A DNA stretch of 33,567 bases from an uncultured Clostridia bacterium (GCA_947630675.1 CANRIN010000017.1:1-33567); one strand, 5' to 3'. Shown: positions 8,027-17,181, counted from the stretch's first letter. The notes: a model not told the origin generated them from the letters alone. Made by a program: numbers and translations.

Positions 8027-8131
8027 GAGAGTTTCATCCTTTCAAATGTTCGGCGTGTGGTGTCGTCTTCTCCGTATAACGGCTCAGATCCTCATCAAAC
8101 GAAGTCTCCTTTTCGGTTCCATAGCCTTTTA

Positions 8132-8160
8132 AGTATAACTGAAACGCGCCGTCTTGTAAA
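8132..8160 (-). promoter_or_regulatory. Sigma-A promoter of prfB
   Basis: Minus strand TTTACA (8155-8160), 17-base spacer, TATACT (8132-8137), giving a leader of about 100 bases. Confidence 0.7.
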
Positions 8161-8191
8161 GAAAAATTTTGCGTTTGTTCATAAAATCAAC

Positions 8192-8220
8192 TTTATTTCG
8201 GCGCATGGGTGTGCTATACT
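8192..8220 (+). promoter_or_regulatory. Probable promoter of the secA operon
   Basis: TATACT (8215-8220) with a weak TTTATT (8192-8197) 17 bases upstream; secA begins about 45 bases after the expected start site. Confidence 0.5.
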
Positions 8221-8271
8221 ATACACTGTATTGCCATGCGCGGTGCGCAGGGCAGAAAGGAGCGTTGCCCA

Positions 8272-11058
8272 ATGGGAATCTTTACTAAAATATTCGGCTC
8301 GCAGAACGACCGCGAGCTTAAAAAGCTTTATCCGATAGTTGACGCTATTGAGGCGCTCGAGCCGGAGTACATGAAGCTCACGGACGAGCAGCTTTCCGGC
8401 AAGACAAAAGAATTCAAAGAGCGCCTGGCGAAGGGCGAGACACTTGACGACCTGCTCGTTGAGGCGTTCGCTACCGTGCGCGAGGCGAGCCGCCGCGTGC
8501 TCGGAAAGCGGCAGTTCCGCGTCCAGCTGCTCGGCGGAATAGTCCTTCACCAGGGGCGTATCGCCGAGATGAAGACCGGCGAGGGCAAGACCTACATCGC
8601 GCCGCTCGCGGCGTATCTGAACGCGCTCGAGGGCAAGGGCGTCCATGTCGTCACGGTCAACGACTACCTCGCAAAGTACCAGGGCGAGATGCTCGAGAAG
8701 CTCTACCGCTTCCTCGGCATGTCGCTCGGCCTCGTCATCCACGACATCGACCCGGACAAGCGCAAGCCGAGCTACGACGCGGACATAACCTACGGCACGA
8801 ATAACGAGTTCGGTTTTGACTACCTCCGCGACAACATGGCCATCTACAAGGAGAACATGGTCCAGCGCGGCCACCACTTCGCAATCGTCGACGAGGTCGA
8901 CTCGATACTCATAGACGAGGCGCGTACCCCGCTCATCATCTCGGGCCAGGGAGACGAGTCCACCGACCTCTATGCACAGGCTGATTCCTTTGCGAAGCGC
9001 CTCACCTGCGTCCGCATAAAGGAGCAGGACAGCAAGACCTTTGCCGACGAGGACCTCGGCGGCGACTACATCGTCGACGAGAAGGCGAGGACGGTCACGC
9101 TCACCGAGATGGGCGCGAGAAAGGCGGAGCGCTTCTTCGGCCTGGAGAACCTGTCCGACCCGGAGAATTCCACCATCTCGCACCACATCAATCAGGCGAT
9201 ACGCGCGAACGGCCTCATGAAGCGCGACGTCGACTACGTCGTAAAAGACGGCGAGGTCATCATAGTCGACGAGTTCACCGGCCGTATGATGTTCGGACGG
9301 CGCTATTCGGACGGACTTCATCAGGCTATAGAGGCCAAGGAGGGCGTGAAGGTCGAGCGCGAGAGCAAGACGCTCGCGACGATAACCTTCCAGAACTTCT
9401 TCCGCATGTACGACAAGCTCTCCGGCATGACCGGCACCGCCAAGACCGAGGAGGAGGAGTTCGGGGAGATATACAAGCTCGACATCGTCGAAATACCCAC
9501 GAACAAGCCGATGATCCGCGAGGATCTGCCGGACGTCGTCTACCGTACTCAGTCGGCAAAGCTCCGCGCCATCGTCGAGCAGATAAAGGAGTGCCACGCG
9601 AAGGGACAGCCGGTGCTCGTCGGCACCGTCTCGATAGAGAAGAGCGAGGAGCTGAGCTCGATGCTGAAGCGTTCCGGCATCAAGCACAACGTCCTCAATG
9701 CGAAGTACCACGATAAGGAAGCGGACATCATTGCGCAGGCGGGCAAGTTCGGCGCGGTGACGATAGCGACGAACATGGCGGGCCGCGGAACCGACATAAT
9801 CCTCGGCGGAAACGCCGAGTATATGGCGCGCCACGAGCTCCGCAAGCAGGGATATTCCGACGAGGCCGTCGCCGAGGCGGACGGCCACGGAGCCACCGAC
9901 AACGAGGAGATACTCGAGGCGCGCGAGAAGTTTACGGAGCTCGTCGGCCGCTTCGAGGAGGAGATAAAGGACGAGGCGGAGAAGGTGCGCGAGGCCGGCG
10001 GGCTCTTCGTCATCGGCACCGAGCGCCACGAGGCGCGGCGCATAGACAACCAGCTCCGCGGACGCTCCGGCCGTCAGGGCGACCCCGGCAGCAGCCGGTT
10101 CTACATCTCCCTCGAGGACGACCTTATGCGGCTTTTCGGTTCTGAGCGCATAGACGCGATAATGAGCCGCATGGGTGTCGACGACGATACGCCGCTCGAC
10201 CAGAAGATGCTGAGCGGAGCTATAGAGTCCGCACAGAAGCGCATAGAGAGCCGCCACTACCAGACGCGCCGCAACGTCCTCGAATACGACGACGTTATGA
10301 ATCAGCAGCGCGAGATGATCTATAAGCAGCGCTACGAGGTGCTCGACGGACACGACCTAAAGCGGTCGATACTCTCGATGCTCGATTCGAGCATCGAGGC
10401 GTCGGTCGCGGCCACCGTCGGCGACGAGAAGGCGCCGGAGGCGTACCAGGTCGAGGAGCTTGCCGTCAAGTACGAGCAGATATTCCTCGAGAAGGGCGAG
10501 CTGAAGTTTGAGGGACAGAGCAAGAGCGAGCTTGAGGAATTCCTCAAGCGGCGCGGGCACGAGGCCTACGAGCGCCGCGAGGCGGAGATAGGCTCCGAGA
10601 ATATGCGCGAGCTCGAGCGTGTAATACTTCTCCGCACGGTCGACAACCGCTGGATGGACCATATCGACGCCATGCAGGAGCTCCGTCAGGGCATCGGTCT
10701 CCGCGCCTACGCGCAGGTCGACCCGAAGAACGAGTACAAGCGCGAGGGTATGGATATGTTCGACGAGATGATAGCCGCGATACGCGAGGACACGCCGAAG
10801 TATATCCTCACCATCCGCATCACGCGCGAGCAGCCGAAGCGCCAGGCGGTGGCGAAGCCCACCGAGGCGTCGCACGGGAACTTCCCGTCGACGGCGAAGG
10901 CGGCAAAGACGGTCACCCGCGCGCCGGTGCGCGTCGGAAAGAAGATAGGCCCGAACGAGCCCTGCCCCTGCGGCAGCGGCCTCAAGTACAAGAAGTGCCA
11001 CGGCAGGTATCCGAACGGCGCTCCTTCCGCGCAGAACGCCGGAAAAGGCGCGGACTGA
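8272..11058 (+). CDS. secA: Preprotein translocase ATPase SecA
   Basis: The 928-residue ATPase drives protein export through SecYEG. Seen: Walker [13 protein letters not shown] near residue 99, [15 protein letters not shown], the DEVD box in [22 protein letters not shown] near 210, [27 protein letters not shown] in the second motor domain, [37 protein letters not shown], and a C-terminal zinc motif [15 protein letters not shown]. The ATG at 8272 follows AGAAAGGAG at 9 bases, so the 21 extra residues of the ORF track are rejected. The stop overlaps the pgeF start (TGATG). This is the main housekeeping SecA; nothing suggests an accessory SecA2. Confidence 0.98.
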   Translation: MGIFTKIFGSQNDRELKKLYPIVDAIEALEPEYMKLTDEQLSGKTKEFKERLAKGETLDDLLVEAFATVREASRRVLGKRQFRVQLLGGIVLHQGRIAEMKTGEGKTYIAPLAAYLNALEGKGVHVVTVNDYLAKYQGEMLEKLYRFLGMSLGLVIHDIDPDKRKPSYDADITYGTNNEFGFDYLRDNMAIYKENMVQRGHHFAIVDEVDSILIDEARTPLIISGQGDESTDLYAQADSFAKRLTCVRIKEQDSKTFADEDLGGDYIVDEKARTVTLTEMGARKAERFFGLENLSDPENSTISHHINQAIRANGLMKRDVDYVVKDGEVIIVDEFTGRMMFGRRYSDGLHQAIEAKEGVKVERESKTLATITFQNFFRMYDKLSGMTGTAKTEEEEFGEIYKLDIVEIPTNKPMIREDLPDVVYRTQSAKLRAIVEQIKECHAKGQPVLVGTVSIEKSEELSSMLKRSGIKHNVLNAKYHDKEADIIAQAGKFGAVTIATNMAGRGTDIILGGNAEYMARHELRKQGYSDEAVAEADGHGATDNEEILEAREKFTELVGRFEEEIKDEAEKVREAGGLFVIGTERHEARRIDNQLRGRSGRQGDPGSSRFYISLEDDLMRLFGSERIDAIMSRMGVDDDTPLDQKMLSGAIESAQKRIESRHYQTRRNVLEYDDVMNQQREMIYKQRYEVLDGHDLKRSILSMLDSSIEASVAATVGDEKAPEAYQVEELAVKYEQIFLEKGELKFEGQSKSELEEFLKRRGHEAYERREAEIGSENMRELERVILLRTVDNRWMDHIDAMQELRQGIGLRAYAQVDPKNEYKREGMDMFDEMIAAIREDTPKYILTIRITREQPKRQAVAKPTEASHGNFPSTAKAAKTVTRAPVRVGKKIGPNEPCPCGSGLKYKKCHGRYPNGAPSAQNAGKGAD

Positions 11059-11864
11059 TGGGCCTCCGTATGATAAAGGAGCGGGGCCTTACCCTGCTCG
11101 TAAGCGATAAGCTGAGAGAAGCCGGCGCGCGCCACGCCTTTACGACGCGGCGCGGCGGCGTCAGCGGGGGAGAGTACGCTTCGCTCAATCTCCGCATATC
11201 CTGCGGAGACGACCCCGAGAACGTATATAAAAACTACGACCTCCTCGCGGAGGCCGTAGGCTTTTCGCGCGAAAATGTCGTCATGAGCCGTCAGGTACAC
11301 TCGTCGGCTGTCCGCCGCGCAGACGCGGGAGAGGGACTTTTCCGCCCCGACCGTCCGGATGCGGACGGCGTCATAAGCGACCGCGCGCAGCTTGCGCTGA
11401 TGGTCTTCGTCGCGGACTGCACGCCGGTGCTGATATTCGACCCAGTGACCGGGGCGGCGGCCGCCGTCCACGCAGGATGGCGCGGCACCGCCGCGGGCAT
11501 AGCCGGCCGCGCGGTCGAACGGCTCGCGGAGGAGTACGGCGCGGAGCCGCGCCGTCTCGTCGCGGCGATAGGGCCGCACATCTCACAGGACAGATTCGAG
11601 ACCGGACCGGAGGTCGCGGAGGCGATGCTCCGTCACTTCGGAGATGCCGCCGCGCCGCTCTGCCCGAAGCGCGGGGAGAAGTTCTTCCCCGACCTCGGGA
11701 TGCTGAACCTTACCGAGCTCGTGCGCGCGGGACTGCGCGCGGAAAACATAGACCTCGACACGCGCTGCACCATGTGCGAGCCGGAGTACTTCTTCTCCCA
11801 CCGCCGCACCGGCGACCGGCGCGGCGTTCAGGGCGCGGTGATAATGCCGGGGAGGGCGGAATGA
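11058..11864 (+). CDS. pgeF: Peptidoglycan editing factor PgeF (YfiH/LACC1 family)
   Basis: This 268-residue protein carries all signatures of the DUF152/LACC1 family: TTRRGGVSGGEYASLNL, SRQVHSSAV, VADCTPVLIFDP, AVHAGWRGTAAGI, IGPHIS, and C-terminal DTRCTMCEPEYFFSHRRTG. The family's Cys and His residues bind zinc; members act on purine nucleosides, and E. coli PgeF removes wrongly incorporated L-Ser from wall precursors. ATG at 11058 overlaps the secA stop by one base, and the stop at 11862-11864 overlaps the next start, so all three genes are probably translationally coupled. In many Firmicutes this gene sits near division or wall genes; the secA linkage here is less usual to my knowledge. 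Confidence 0.93.
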   Translation: MGLRMIKERGLTLLVSDKLREAGARHAFTTRRGGVSGGEYASLNLRISCGDDPENVYKNYDLLAEAVGFSRENVVMSRQVHSSAVRRADAGEGLFRPDRPDADGVISDRAQLALMVFVADCTPVLIFDPVTGAAAAVHAGWRGTAAGIAGRAVERLAEEYGAEPRRLVAAIGPHISQDRFETGPEVAEAMLRHFGDAAAPLCPKRGEKFFPDLGMLNLTELVRAGLRAENIDLDTRCTMCEPEYFFSHRRTGDRRGVQGAVIMPGRAE

Positions 11865-13399
11865 TGAGGCGCGCCCTGTCGCTGCTGCTCGCGCTTGCCG
11901 TCCTTATGGCGTGCGCGGGGTGCGAGGGCGGGGAGGACATCACCGACACTCTCGTCGAGGTCACGCCGGAGGCGCCGTCCCCATCGGCGGGGATAATCCT
12001 GCCCGGCGGCCCCGCGGCGGTGGAGGCTTTCGGCGCGGCGTACAGCTCCACCGCGTCCCTGAATCCGATAACCGGCACCAACCGCCTCAATCTCGAACTC
12101 GCCCCGCTCATGTACGAGGGCCTTTTCGAGGTGACGCCGGACTACGAGGCGGAACCGGTCCTCTGCGAGAAAATATCGCACGAGGGCGAGGTGTGGACCG
12201 TCACGCTCCGCCATGGCATCACCATGAGCGACGGCGAACCGCTCACCGCCGCCGACGTCGTCTACTCCATCGAGCTCGCACGGAACACCGACCTGTACGC
12301 GGCGCGCCTGCGCCCCGTGCGCTCGGTCATGACGATTGACGACAGAACGCTCACTATCGCGACAGACGGCGTGTACGGGAGGCTCGAGCTGCTGCTTGAC
12401 ACGCCGGTGATACGCGCCGGCAGCGCGGAGGATGCCGCGCCGCCCGGCACCGGCCTCTACACCTTCGTTAAAACGGAGGACGGCGGGTACCTCCGCGTGT
12501 CCGACTCGCGGCGCGGAGAGGCAAGCCTTCAGCGCATCGAGCTCGTGGACATTCCGGAGGGCGAGCTGATGGTCTCGAGCTTTGAACAGGGGACGGTCAG
12601 CGCCGCCTCAAGCGACCCGACCGCCACCGACAACCTCGACTACGGCGGCAACTTCGAGGAGTGGAGCCGGTTCACACCGAATATGATCTACCTGTGCTTC
12701 AACGGCGGCAGGCTGTCCGCGCCGGTGCGCGCGGCGCTCGCCGGAGCGGTGAACCGCCCGGAGATCGCCGCCTCCGACCTCGCGGGCGCGGCGGACGCCA
12801 CAAACCTGCCTGCAAGCCCCGCGTCCGCATTGGGCGCGGACGGAGACGCCGCACCGCACTTTGCCGAGGCCGAGTCCGCGCTTGAGGCGCTCGGCGCGGA
12901 GCCGGACGAGGAGGGGTTCCTCACGCTCGGCAGGAGCCGGATAGCGCTCACCCTCATAGCGCCGGAGGAAAACCCGTTCAAGGCGGCGGCGGCACGGCGA
13001 ATCGCAGAGGACTGGCGGCAGCTCGGTATAGACGTCACGCTCGAGCTGATGGGCTTTGACGACTACTCCGCGGCGCTCGCACGCGGCAGCTTCGACGCCG
13101 CGCTCTGCGAGACGCAGCTGACGGCGGACTTCTCGCTTGACTCGATACTCGGCGCGGGCGGCGCGCTGAACTTCTGCGGCGAGCCGGACGAGGAGCTTTC
13201 CGAGCTGCTCGCGGCGTTCCGCGCGGCGGACGCGGACGGGATAGCCGGCGCGGCGAAAAACCTCTACGGCTACATTTCACAGAACGCGCCGATAGCGCCG
13301 CTCGCGTTCGAGCGGCACCTGCTGATAGCGCGGCGCGGCGCGGTGAACGCCGCCGACCCCGCGCCGCACAACCTCTATCGGGGGGTAGAAAACTGGTAA
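11861..13399 (+). CDS. Family 5 solute-binding lipoprotein (peptide/nickel type)
   Basis: A 512-residue exported protein with a lipoprotein signal (LMAC with Cys18, or Cys21) and an SBP_bac_5 fold: SLNPITGTNRLNLELAPLMYEGLFEV, VTLRHGITMSDGEPLTAADVVYSIE, a mid region NMIYLCFNGG, and a C-terminal lobe with AARRIAEDWRQLGIDVTLELMGFDDY. Family members bind oligopeptides, nickel or glycosides for ABC import. No permease or ATPase genes follow, so it is an orphan receptor here. ATG at 11861 overlaps the pgeF stop (ATGA) with GGGGAGGGCGG before it. A copy of the hairpin repeat starts 4 bases after the TAA, so no conventional terminator is seen. Confidence 0.88.
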   Translation: MMRRALSLLLALAVLMACAGCEGGEDITDTLVEVTPEAPSPSAGIILPGGPAAVEAFGAAYSSTASLNPITGTNRLNLELAPLMYEGLFEVTPDYEAEPVLCEKISHEGEVWTVTLRHGITMSDGEPLTAADVVYSIELARNTDLYAARLRPVRSVMTIDDRTLTIATDGVYGRLELLLDTPVIRAGSAEDAAPPGTGLYTFVKTEDGGYLRVSDSRRGEASLQRIELVDIPEGELMVSSFEQGTVSAASSDPTATDNLDYGGNFEEWSRFTPNMIYLCFNGGRLSAPVRAALAGAVNRPEIAASDLAGAADATNLPASPASALGADGDAAPHFAEAESALEALGAEPDEEGFLTLGRSRIALTLIAPEENPFKAAAARRIAEDWRQLGIDVTLELMGFDDYSAALARGSFDAALCETQLTADFSLDSILGAGGALNFCGEPDEELSELLAAFRAADADGIAGAAKNLYGYISQNAPIAPLAFERHLLIARRGAVNAADPAPHNLYRGVENW

Positions 13400-13403
13400 A
13401 ACT

Positions 13404-13626
13404 TTCGCGGGAAATCGCGCGGGCTTCGCCCGCGACCTATTTCCCGCGAAGCCTCCGGACAAGGCGTAGCCTTGCCGGCGGCAGGCGCTCCGCTACGCGC
13501 CGAGTTTTCCGCCTGCGGCGAAAAATCGACGCACGCTCCGCGAGAGGAGTTTTTTCCGACGTACACGCCGCCGGAAAAAACGATTTGACTCTATTTCGCG
13601 CCTAGCGGCGCGAAACTCTGCGAGGC
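13404..13626 (+). repeat. Multi-hairpin intergenic repeat, core copy B1
   Basis: A 223-bp minimal copy of the core. Outer arms TTCGCGGGAAAT (13404-13415) and ATTTCCCGCGAA (13439-13450) enclose a GCGGGC-TTC-GCCCGC hairpin. Then follow the ACAAGGC/GCCTTG hairpin, the GGCGCTCCGCTACGCGCC segment, GTACACGCCGCCGGAAAAAACG, the hairpin CGCGCC/GGCGCG and the end motif CTCTGCGAGGC. It starts 4 bases after the stop codon of the solute-binding protein and seems to be its 3' UTR. I see no gene in 13400-14147. Confidence 0.88.
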
Positions 13627-13759
13627 TGTCGGCGCGAAATGTGCTCGCTTACGCTACGCACCCTTTCGCGCCGAGAACGCCGGACAGAGCGGAGCTCTGC
13701 CGACAGCAAACGCTCCGCTACGCGCCGAATTTTCCGCCTTGGGCGAAAAATCGACGCAA

Positions 13760-13881
13760 TTCCCACGCGGTCAGTGACCGCGTGGGAGCCCTTCCGATGG
13801 AAATGCTCGCCCCGAATGAATCGGGGCTCCGCAAAGTTGCTTGCCTATGGCAAGCAACTTCAACCGCGCGAACAGGCGCGG
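13760..13881 (+). repeat. Four-hairpin cassette, copy in array B
   Basis: Four hairpins in a row: CCCACGCGGTC/GACCGCGTGGG, GCCCCGA/TCGGGGC, AAGTTGCTTGCC/GGCAAGCAACTT and CCGCGC/GCGCGG. The linkers GGGAGCCCTTCCGAT, AAATGCTCG and TTCAACCGC are shared with three copies at 29.5-30.1 kb, while the stem arms differ. Confidence 0.85.
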
Positions 13882-13951
13882 AAGCGGCTTTGCCGCTTCG
13901 AAGCGCGAACGGCGAGAGGTGTAAATTTCGCCGCCCTCCGGCGCGTATAAA

Positions 13952-14030
13952 GTTGGGCTTTCGGCGTGAAGCGCTGAAACTGATGCGCCCGGTAGAAAGT
14001 GCCGATGCGTAAAAAGTTGAGGGGCGCATT
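13952..14030 (+). repeat. 79-nt module, diverged copy in array B
   Basis: Same length and layout as the copies at 23522, 23734, 29340 and 29672: a short hairpin, then CTGATGCGCCCGGTAG and a terminal GGGCGCATT whose arm pairs with ATGCGCCC. The first hairpin and the middle are diverged (TCGGCG-TGAA-CGCTGA type), and the middle part resembles the partial copy at 24197-24249. Confidence 0.8.
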
Positions 14031-14106
14031 GACGACAGAAATTTGCCGATTGGAATTTATTTCGCCGCTAAAGCGGCGAAACTCTGCGAGGCGGTCGTAG
14101 GAAATT

Positions 14107-14134
14107 GAAGGAGCGGGCAAAAGCCCGCTCCTTC
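14107..14134 (-). terminator. Terminator of the Ig-like protein gene (possibly bidirectional)
   Basis: A perfect 12-bp stem GAAGGAGCGGGC/GCCCGCTCCTTC with loop AAAA, 13 bases past the stop at 14148; the minus-strand tail is AATTTCC, only moderately T-rich. Confidence 0.75.
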
Positions 14135-14147
14135 GATTTATTGTCGG

Positions 14148-15167
14148 TCACTCGTCAAACCGGAAATTCAGCGTTACGGAGCACTTCTCGCCGGTGCCGT
14201 CCTCGTTTTCGGTGAAAACGAGCGTCAGGCGGTACTCGGCCCCGTATTCCCAGTTCAGGAGATTCATTGTCAGCGGGCGCACATAGTAATCGAGGTGATC
14301 GCGTTCTTTATCCGAGGGGTCTAAGTAGTTATTTTCCTGCGGTGCGTACCCTACGATGAATGTGTCGTCCGGAACGTATTCACCGGACTCGGTGCGCCGC
14401 ATTATCCCGCTCCCGTCTTCTTGAAGGTAGCCGAAGCCTATACGCCAGTTTGTTATCAACAGGGTCATCTGCGCAATGTTCTGCTTACCCGGATAAGGCG
14501 GAGTGTCGTTGGTCAAATCTCTCATCCAAAAGTTCCCGACTTTCGGCTCTGTTGAAGACAGACTGCGCCCCGGGACATCGTATTCAAACGAGGCTTCGTA
14601 GAGTCCGTCACCGCTTGATCCGCCATTCCGCGGCGCCTTGGAAGATGCGGGAATATAATCCCTGAAATAGAATGTTATCCTGTACCGGCCCGGTTCATCG
14701 GTGTTCAGGGGAAAAGAGGAATACAACTCCTCGGTTGAGGAAAATGCATTTTTAACCGGCGGCCAGATACCGATTGTATCCGACTGCCACCATCCGTTTT
14801 CGCATGCAGTCCATCCGCCGTTCTCATATCTCTCGGTGAAGAAGTCACCCTTGAGCTCCTTATCCCGATGCTCTTCGCCATTTACAAATCTCGATGAACC
14901 GAACGTGTAATATCCGCCGTCTGCCGACCTGAGAGCCAAGGCCAGTCGAGGGTCATTAAGGAACGAGGTAGTTCTTTTATACACCGCTTCGATGCGCTCC
15001 GCATCCTTGCCGGAGAGCTTGAACGGCTGCGGCTCCGTGAAGGTGTATACCTTATCGCTCTTGTCTTCGATGATGAACTGAACCTCTCCGGGCACCGGCC
15101 GCAGGAAGCAGAACGCGACTGCGCCGACAATGGCTATGGCAAGAATAACAGCGACCGAACGTTTCAT
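14148..15167 (-). CDS. Membrane-anchored protein with two Ig-like domains, paralogue of 31458-32507
   Basis: A 339-residue protein with one N-terminal hydrophobic segment (VAVILAIAIVGAVAFCFL) and an otherwise extracellular, beta-rich sequence. Two halves repeat the same pattern: a YENGGWTAC-type strand later followed by EPGRYRITFYF, and near the C-terminus YRLTLVFTENEDGTGEKCSVTLNFRFDE. The last segment matches the C-terminus of the protein at 31458 (YRVRLTFVENLDGTGKRHELTFAFRFEDE), so the two are paralogues. The pattern 'E-x-G-x-W ... PGxYR(I/V)' resembles the bacterial Ig-like domain found in many Firmicutes surface proteins (Big_14 type), which is my inference. Start has GGAGG upstream (GGAGGTCATAACAAT). 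Function unknown. Confidence 0.8.
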   Translation of the reverse strand: MKRSVAVILAIAIVGAVAFCFLRPVPGEVQFIIEDKSDKVYTFTEPQPFKLSGKDAERIEAVYKRTTSFLNDPRLALALRSADGGYYTFGSSRFVNGEEHRDKELKGDFFTERYENGGWTACENGWWQSDTIGIWPPVKNAFSSTEELYSSFPLNTDEPGRYRITFYFRDYIPASSKAPRNGGSSGDGLYEASFEYDVPGRSLSSTEPKVGNFWMRDLTNDTPPYPGKQNIAQMTLLITNWRIGFGYLQEDGSGIMRRTESGEYVPDDTFIVGYAPQENNYLDPSDKERDHLDYYVRPLTMNLLNWEYGAEYRLTLVFTENEDGTGEKCSVTLNFRFDE

Positions 15168-15267
15168 ATTGTTATGACCTCCTTCCAGGTTTGCATACAG
15201 AGCGGTTCCGCGTCATAACGATTCATCGTGATGCCGTTTTGCGTCCGTGTGGAGCGACTGTACCCTT

Positions 15268-16098
15268 TTACTCCGAGACGTGCCCCGAGCTTATGCCCTG
15301 CGACTCCTCGCCGAGCGGGAGCCAGTCGAGCGCGTCCTTGATGTGCGTGTCCCAGAACAGCCAGTCGTGGACGCCGGGGGCGGGGAGCCACGTCACGTCG
15401 TAGCCGAGCTCCTTCAGCTCGCCCACGAACGCCTCGTTGACACCGAAAAGCCCGTCCTCGGTGCCGCAGCTCATGAAGAATTTCGGCTTCTCCGCGCCGG
15501 ACGCGGCGACGCGGCGCGCCATCTCGTGGTAGTCCTTGTTGCTGCCTTTGACGGCCTCGAGCTTGCCGAACGCCGCCTCGTAGTAGGCGCGGTCGGTGAA
15601 TATCATGTCGGTGTTCTCGGTGTACTGCGTGAGCCCGTCGGTGATGAGAGCACTGGAGAGGGCGCAGACCGCGCCGAAGGTCTCGGGCGCGTTGAGGGCG
15701 TTGATTATCGAGCCGTAGCCGCCCATCGAGAGGCCGCCGATGAAGGTGTCCTCGCGCTTGCTCGAGAGCGGGAAGCTCTTGCGGGTGAACTCGACGAGCT
15801 CCTGCGAGATGAACTTGCCGTACTTCGCGTCGGCGGGGACGCCGTCGACATAGAAATGGTTGTCGCCGCTCGGCATGACGACCGCGAGGTCCTTCGCCGC
15901 CGCCCACTGCTCGATGCGGGTGCCGGTCACCCAGTCTATGTAGCTGCCGAAGATGCCGTGCAGCAGATAGAGGGTCTTGAAAGGCTTCTGCTCAGCCTTG
16001 GGCGCGCCGAAGGTCATCTTGTCGGTCGGGAGCACCACCTGTATCGGGACGGTGCGCATGAGAGAGGTGGACATGAAACTACATTGAATGAGCGCCAT
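15268..16098 (-). CDS. Alpha/beta-hydrolase esterase (esterase D / acetyl-esterase family)
   Basis: The 276-residue protein is a serine esterase of the putative-esterase family (S-formylglutathione hydrolase, acyltransferase Ag85 and feruloyl/acetylxylan esterases). Seen: the oxyanion segment LYLLHGIFGSYIDW, nucleophile elbow GGLSMGGYGS, acidic residue in CGTEDGLF, and His in PGVHDWLFW. No signal peptide is visible, so it is likely cytoplasmic, acting on short acylated carbohydrates or similar small esters. ATG at 16098 follows AGGAGGCATACACT, with a strong promoter at 16178-16206. The Ig-like gene lies 100 bases downstream on the same strand. Confidence 0.9.
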   Translation of the reverse strand: MALIQCSFMSTSLMRTVPIQVVLPTDKMTFGAPKAEQKPFKTLYLLHGIFGSYIDWVTGTRIEQWAAAKDLAVVMPSGDNHFYVDGVPADAKYGKFISQELVEFTRKSFPLSSKREDTFIGGLSMGGYGSIINALNAPETFGAVCALSSALITDGLTQYTENTDMIFTDRAYYEAAFGKLEAVKGSNKDYHEMARRVAASGAEKPKFFMSCGTEDGLFGVNEAFVGELKELGYDVTWLPAPGVHDWLFWDTHIKDALDWLPLGEESQGISSGHVSE

Positions 16099-16177
16099 AG
16101 TGTATGCCTCCTAGTAAAAATTCCCGCTGCGGCGGGTGAAATAAAGAAAGAATGGCATAACAGCCGTATACACGGTC

Positions 16178-16206
16178 ATTATACCATTCTGCCATAAAAA
16201 ACGCAA
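16178..16206 (-). promoter_or_regulatory. Sigma-A promoter of the esterase gene
   Basis: Minus strand TTGCGT (16201-16206), 17-base spacer, TATAAT (16178-16183). Confidence 0.7.
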
Positions 16207-16241
16207 TATCGGTGCGAGATTTTGTATAAAATCCCGCATTG

Positions 16242-16898
16242 TCAGCGGCTCATCTCCGCGCCGCCCCACTCGACCGCGACGAAGCCTTCGCGCGCGGGCG
16301 CGTCGAGCGTCTGCGGCGCTATCTCGACCTCGTCCTGCGCGGGGTACCACGCCATGAATACGCGTATCAGCGTGTCCGGGGCGGGGGAGATGTCGAGCGC
16401 GGCGGCGTCGGTGTACGCATCGGACTGGAAGGATATGACGTTGTAGGCGTTTCCCTCCATGCGCGGCAGCCAGTAGACGATGAATTCGTTTGCCTCGCGG
16501 CGATCGAGGCCGAGCGACGCGAGCGCATCCTCGAGGAACGCCGCCGTGTCCTCGCCCGGGACGCAGAAGCCCTCCGAGAAGTCAAATTCGGCGTTCGTGT
16601 CCGCCTCCCAGTAGAGATAACTGTACTCCGTGCCGGAGGCGTCGGTGAGGGTGCCGTCCGGCTCCGCCGTGACGCGCCACCCGTCGCCGTACTCGGGGTA
16701 GGAGCAGGTGAGAGCGCCGTCGAGCGTGAGCGCGACCGAGACGTCGGTCGTCTCCTCCGGGTAGAGGTAGAGGACGGGCTTTTCGGTGCGTGCGCCGCCG
16801 CCGAATATGTCGTCCAGCCGGCTGCGGAGCTCACCGCAGGACGCAAGCGAGCACGCGGCGAGCGCCGCGCAGAGCAGAACGGAGATAAGGCGTTTCAT
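16242..16898 (-). CDS. Lipoprotein of the KPVLYLYP family, unknown function
   Basis: A 218-residue lipoprotein; the signal peptide offers LAAC (Cys16) or LASC (Cys21). The mature part begins with KPVLYLYPEETTDVSVAL and continues with TCSYPEYGDGWRVTAEPDGTL and YLYWEADTNAEFDF, a conserved pattern I know from uncharacterised Firmicutes proteins in which KPV(I/L)YLYP opens a beta-rich domain. ATG at 16898 is used because AGGAGG lies 7 bases upstream; the 41 extra residues of the ORF track fall in the non-coding leader. No enzymatic motif is recognisable. It is transcribed towards the esterase gene, 143 bases upstream of that gene's start. Confidence 0.82.
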   Translation of the reverse strand: MKRLISVLLCAALAACSLASCGELRSRLDDIFGGGARTEKPVLYLYPEETTDVSVALTLDGALTCSYPEYGDGWRVTAEPDGTLTDASGTEYSYLYWEADTNAEFDFSEGFCVPGEDTAAFLEDALASLGLDRREANEFIVYWLPRMEGNAYNVISFQSDAYTDAAALDISPAPDTLIRVFMAWYPAQDEVEIAPQTLDAPAREGFVAVEWGGAEMSR

Positions 16899-17014
16899 GG
16901 GGGACCTCCTTATTTGTTCGATATATGAATTAGACGGGCGCTCGCGGGAAAAGTTCCGCATCGTACCGCGCGGCTCTCTTGCGTGGAAAATTCCGCGCCG
17001 CGCGCTGTATGCGC

Positions 17015-17043
17015 TTGACAAATCGCCGCCTATTGGTTAAAAT
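17015..17043 (+). promoter_or_regulatory. Sigma-A promoter of the tRNA-Arg gene
   Basis: Consensus TTGACA (17015-17020), 17-base spacer, TAAAAT (17038-17043), about 45 bases before the tRNA. Confidence 0.8.
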
Positions 17044-17093
17044 AAGGAGTGCCCGAAGTCAGACCGCACCGGCGCGGGACTCGGGTGCGACGC

Positions 17094-17170
17094 GCCCTCG
17101 TAGCTCAGCAGGATAGAGCATTCGCCTCCTAAGCGAAGGGTCGGACGTTCGAATCGTCTCGAGGGTGCCA
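17094..17170 (+). tRNA. tRNA-Arg, anticodon CCT (CCU)
   Basis: A 77-nt cloverleaf: acceptor GCCCTCG pairs with CGAGGGT (one G-T), D stem GCTC/GAGC, anticodon stem TTCGC/GCGAA with loop CTCCTAA and anticodon CCT at 17128-17130, T arm GGACG-TTCGAAT-CGTCT, discriminator G, and an encoded CCA (17168-17170). It reads AGG codons. Monocistronic, with its own promoter and terminator. Confidence 0.95.
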
Positions 17171-17181
17171 AAACCAAACTG

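Larger units (their letters stand above)
13629..14092 (+). repeat. Multi-hairpin repeat, expanded copy B2
   Basis: A second unit directly abuts B1. Its outer arms are TCGGCGCGAAA (13629-13639) and TTTCGCGCCGA (13664-13674), differing in sequence from B1 but again complementary. It then has the ACAGAGC/GCTCTG hairpin, an inserted four-hairpin cassette (13760-13881), an inserted 79-nt module (13952-14030), and ends with the CGCCGC/GCGGCG hairpin and CTCTGCGAGGC at 14092. Confidence 0.82.

Noticed and set aside
6434-8338. 634-codon plus-strand ORF opposite secG and prfB
   Set aside because: It is the antisense shadow of prfB, which is certain; its sequence is composition-driven (VDVAVLKVRAV-like).
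8179-10353. 724-codon minus-strand ORF opposite secA
   Set aside because: Shadow of secA in the complementary frame; no start site signal and no known domain.
13404-14092. Insertion sequence or MITE with a transposase
   Set aside because: No transposase frame, and the outer arms are internal to the unit, not at both ends; a MITE-like origin stays possible but I saw no target duplication.
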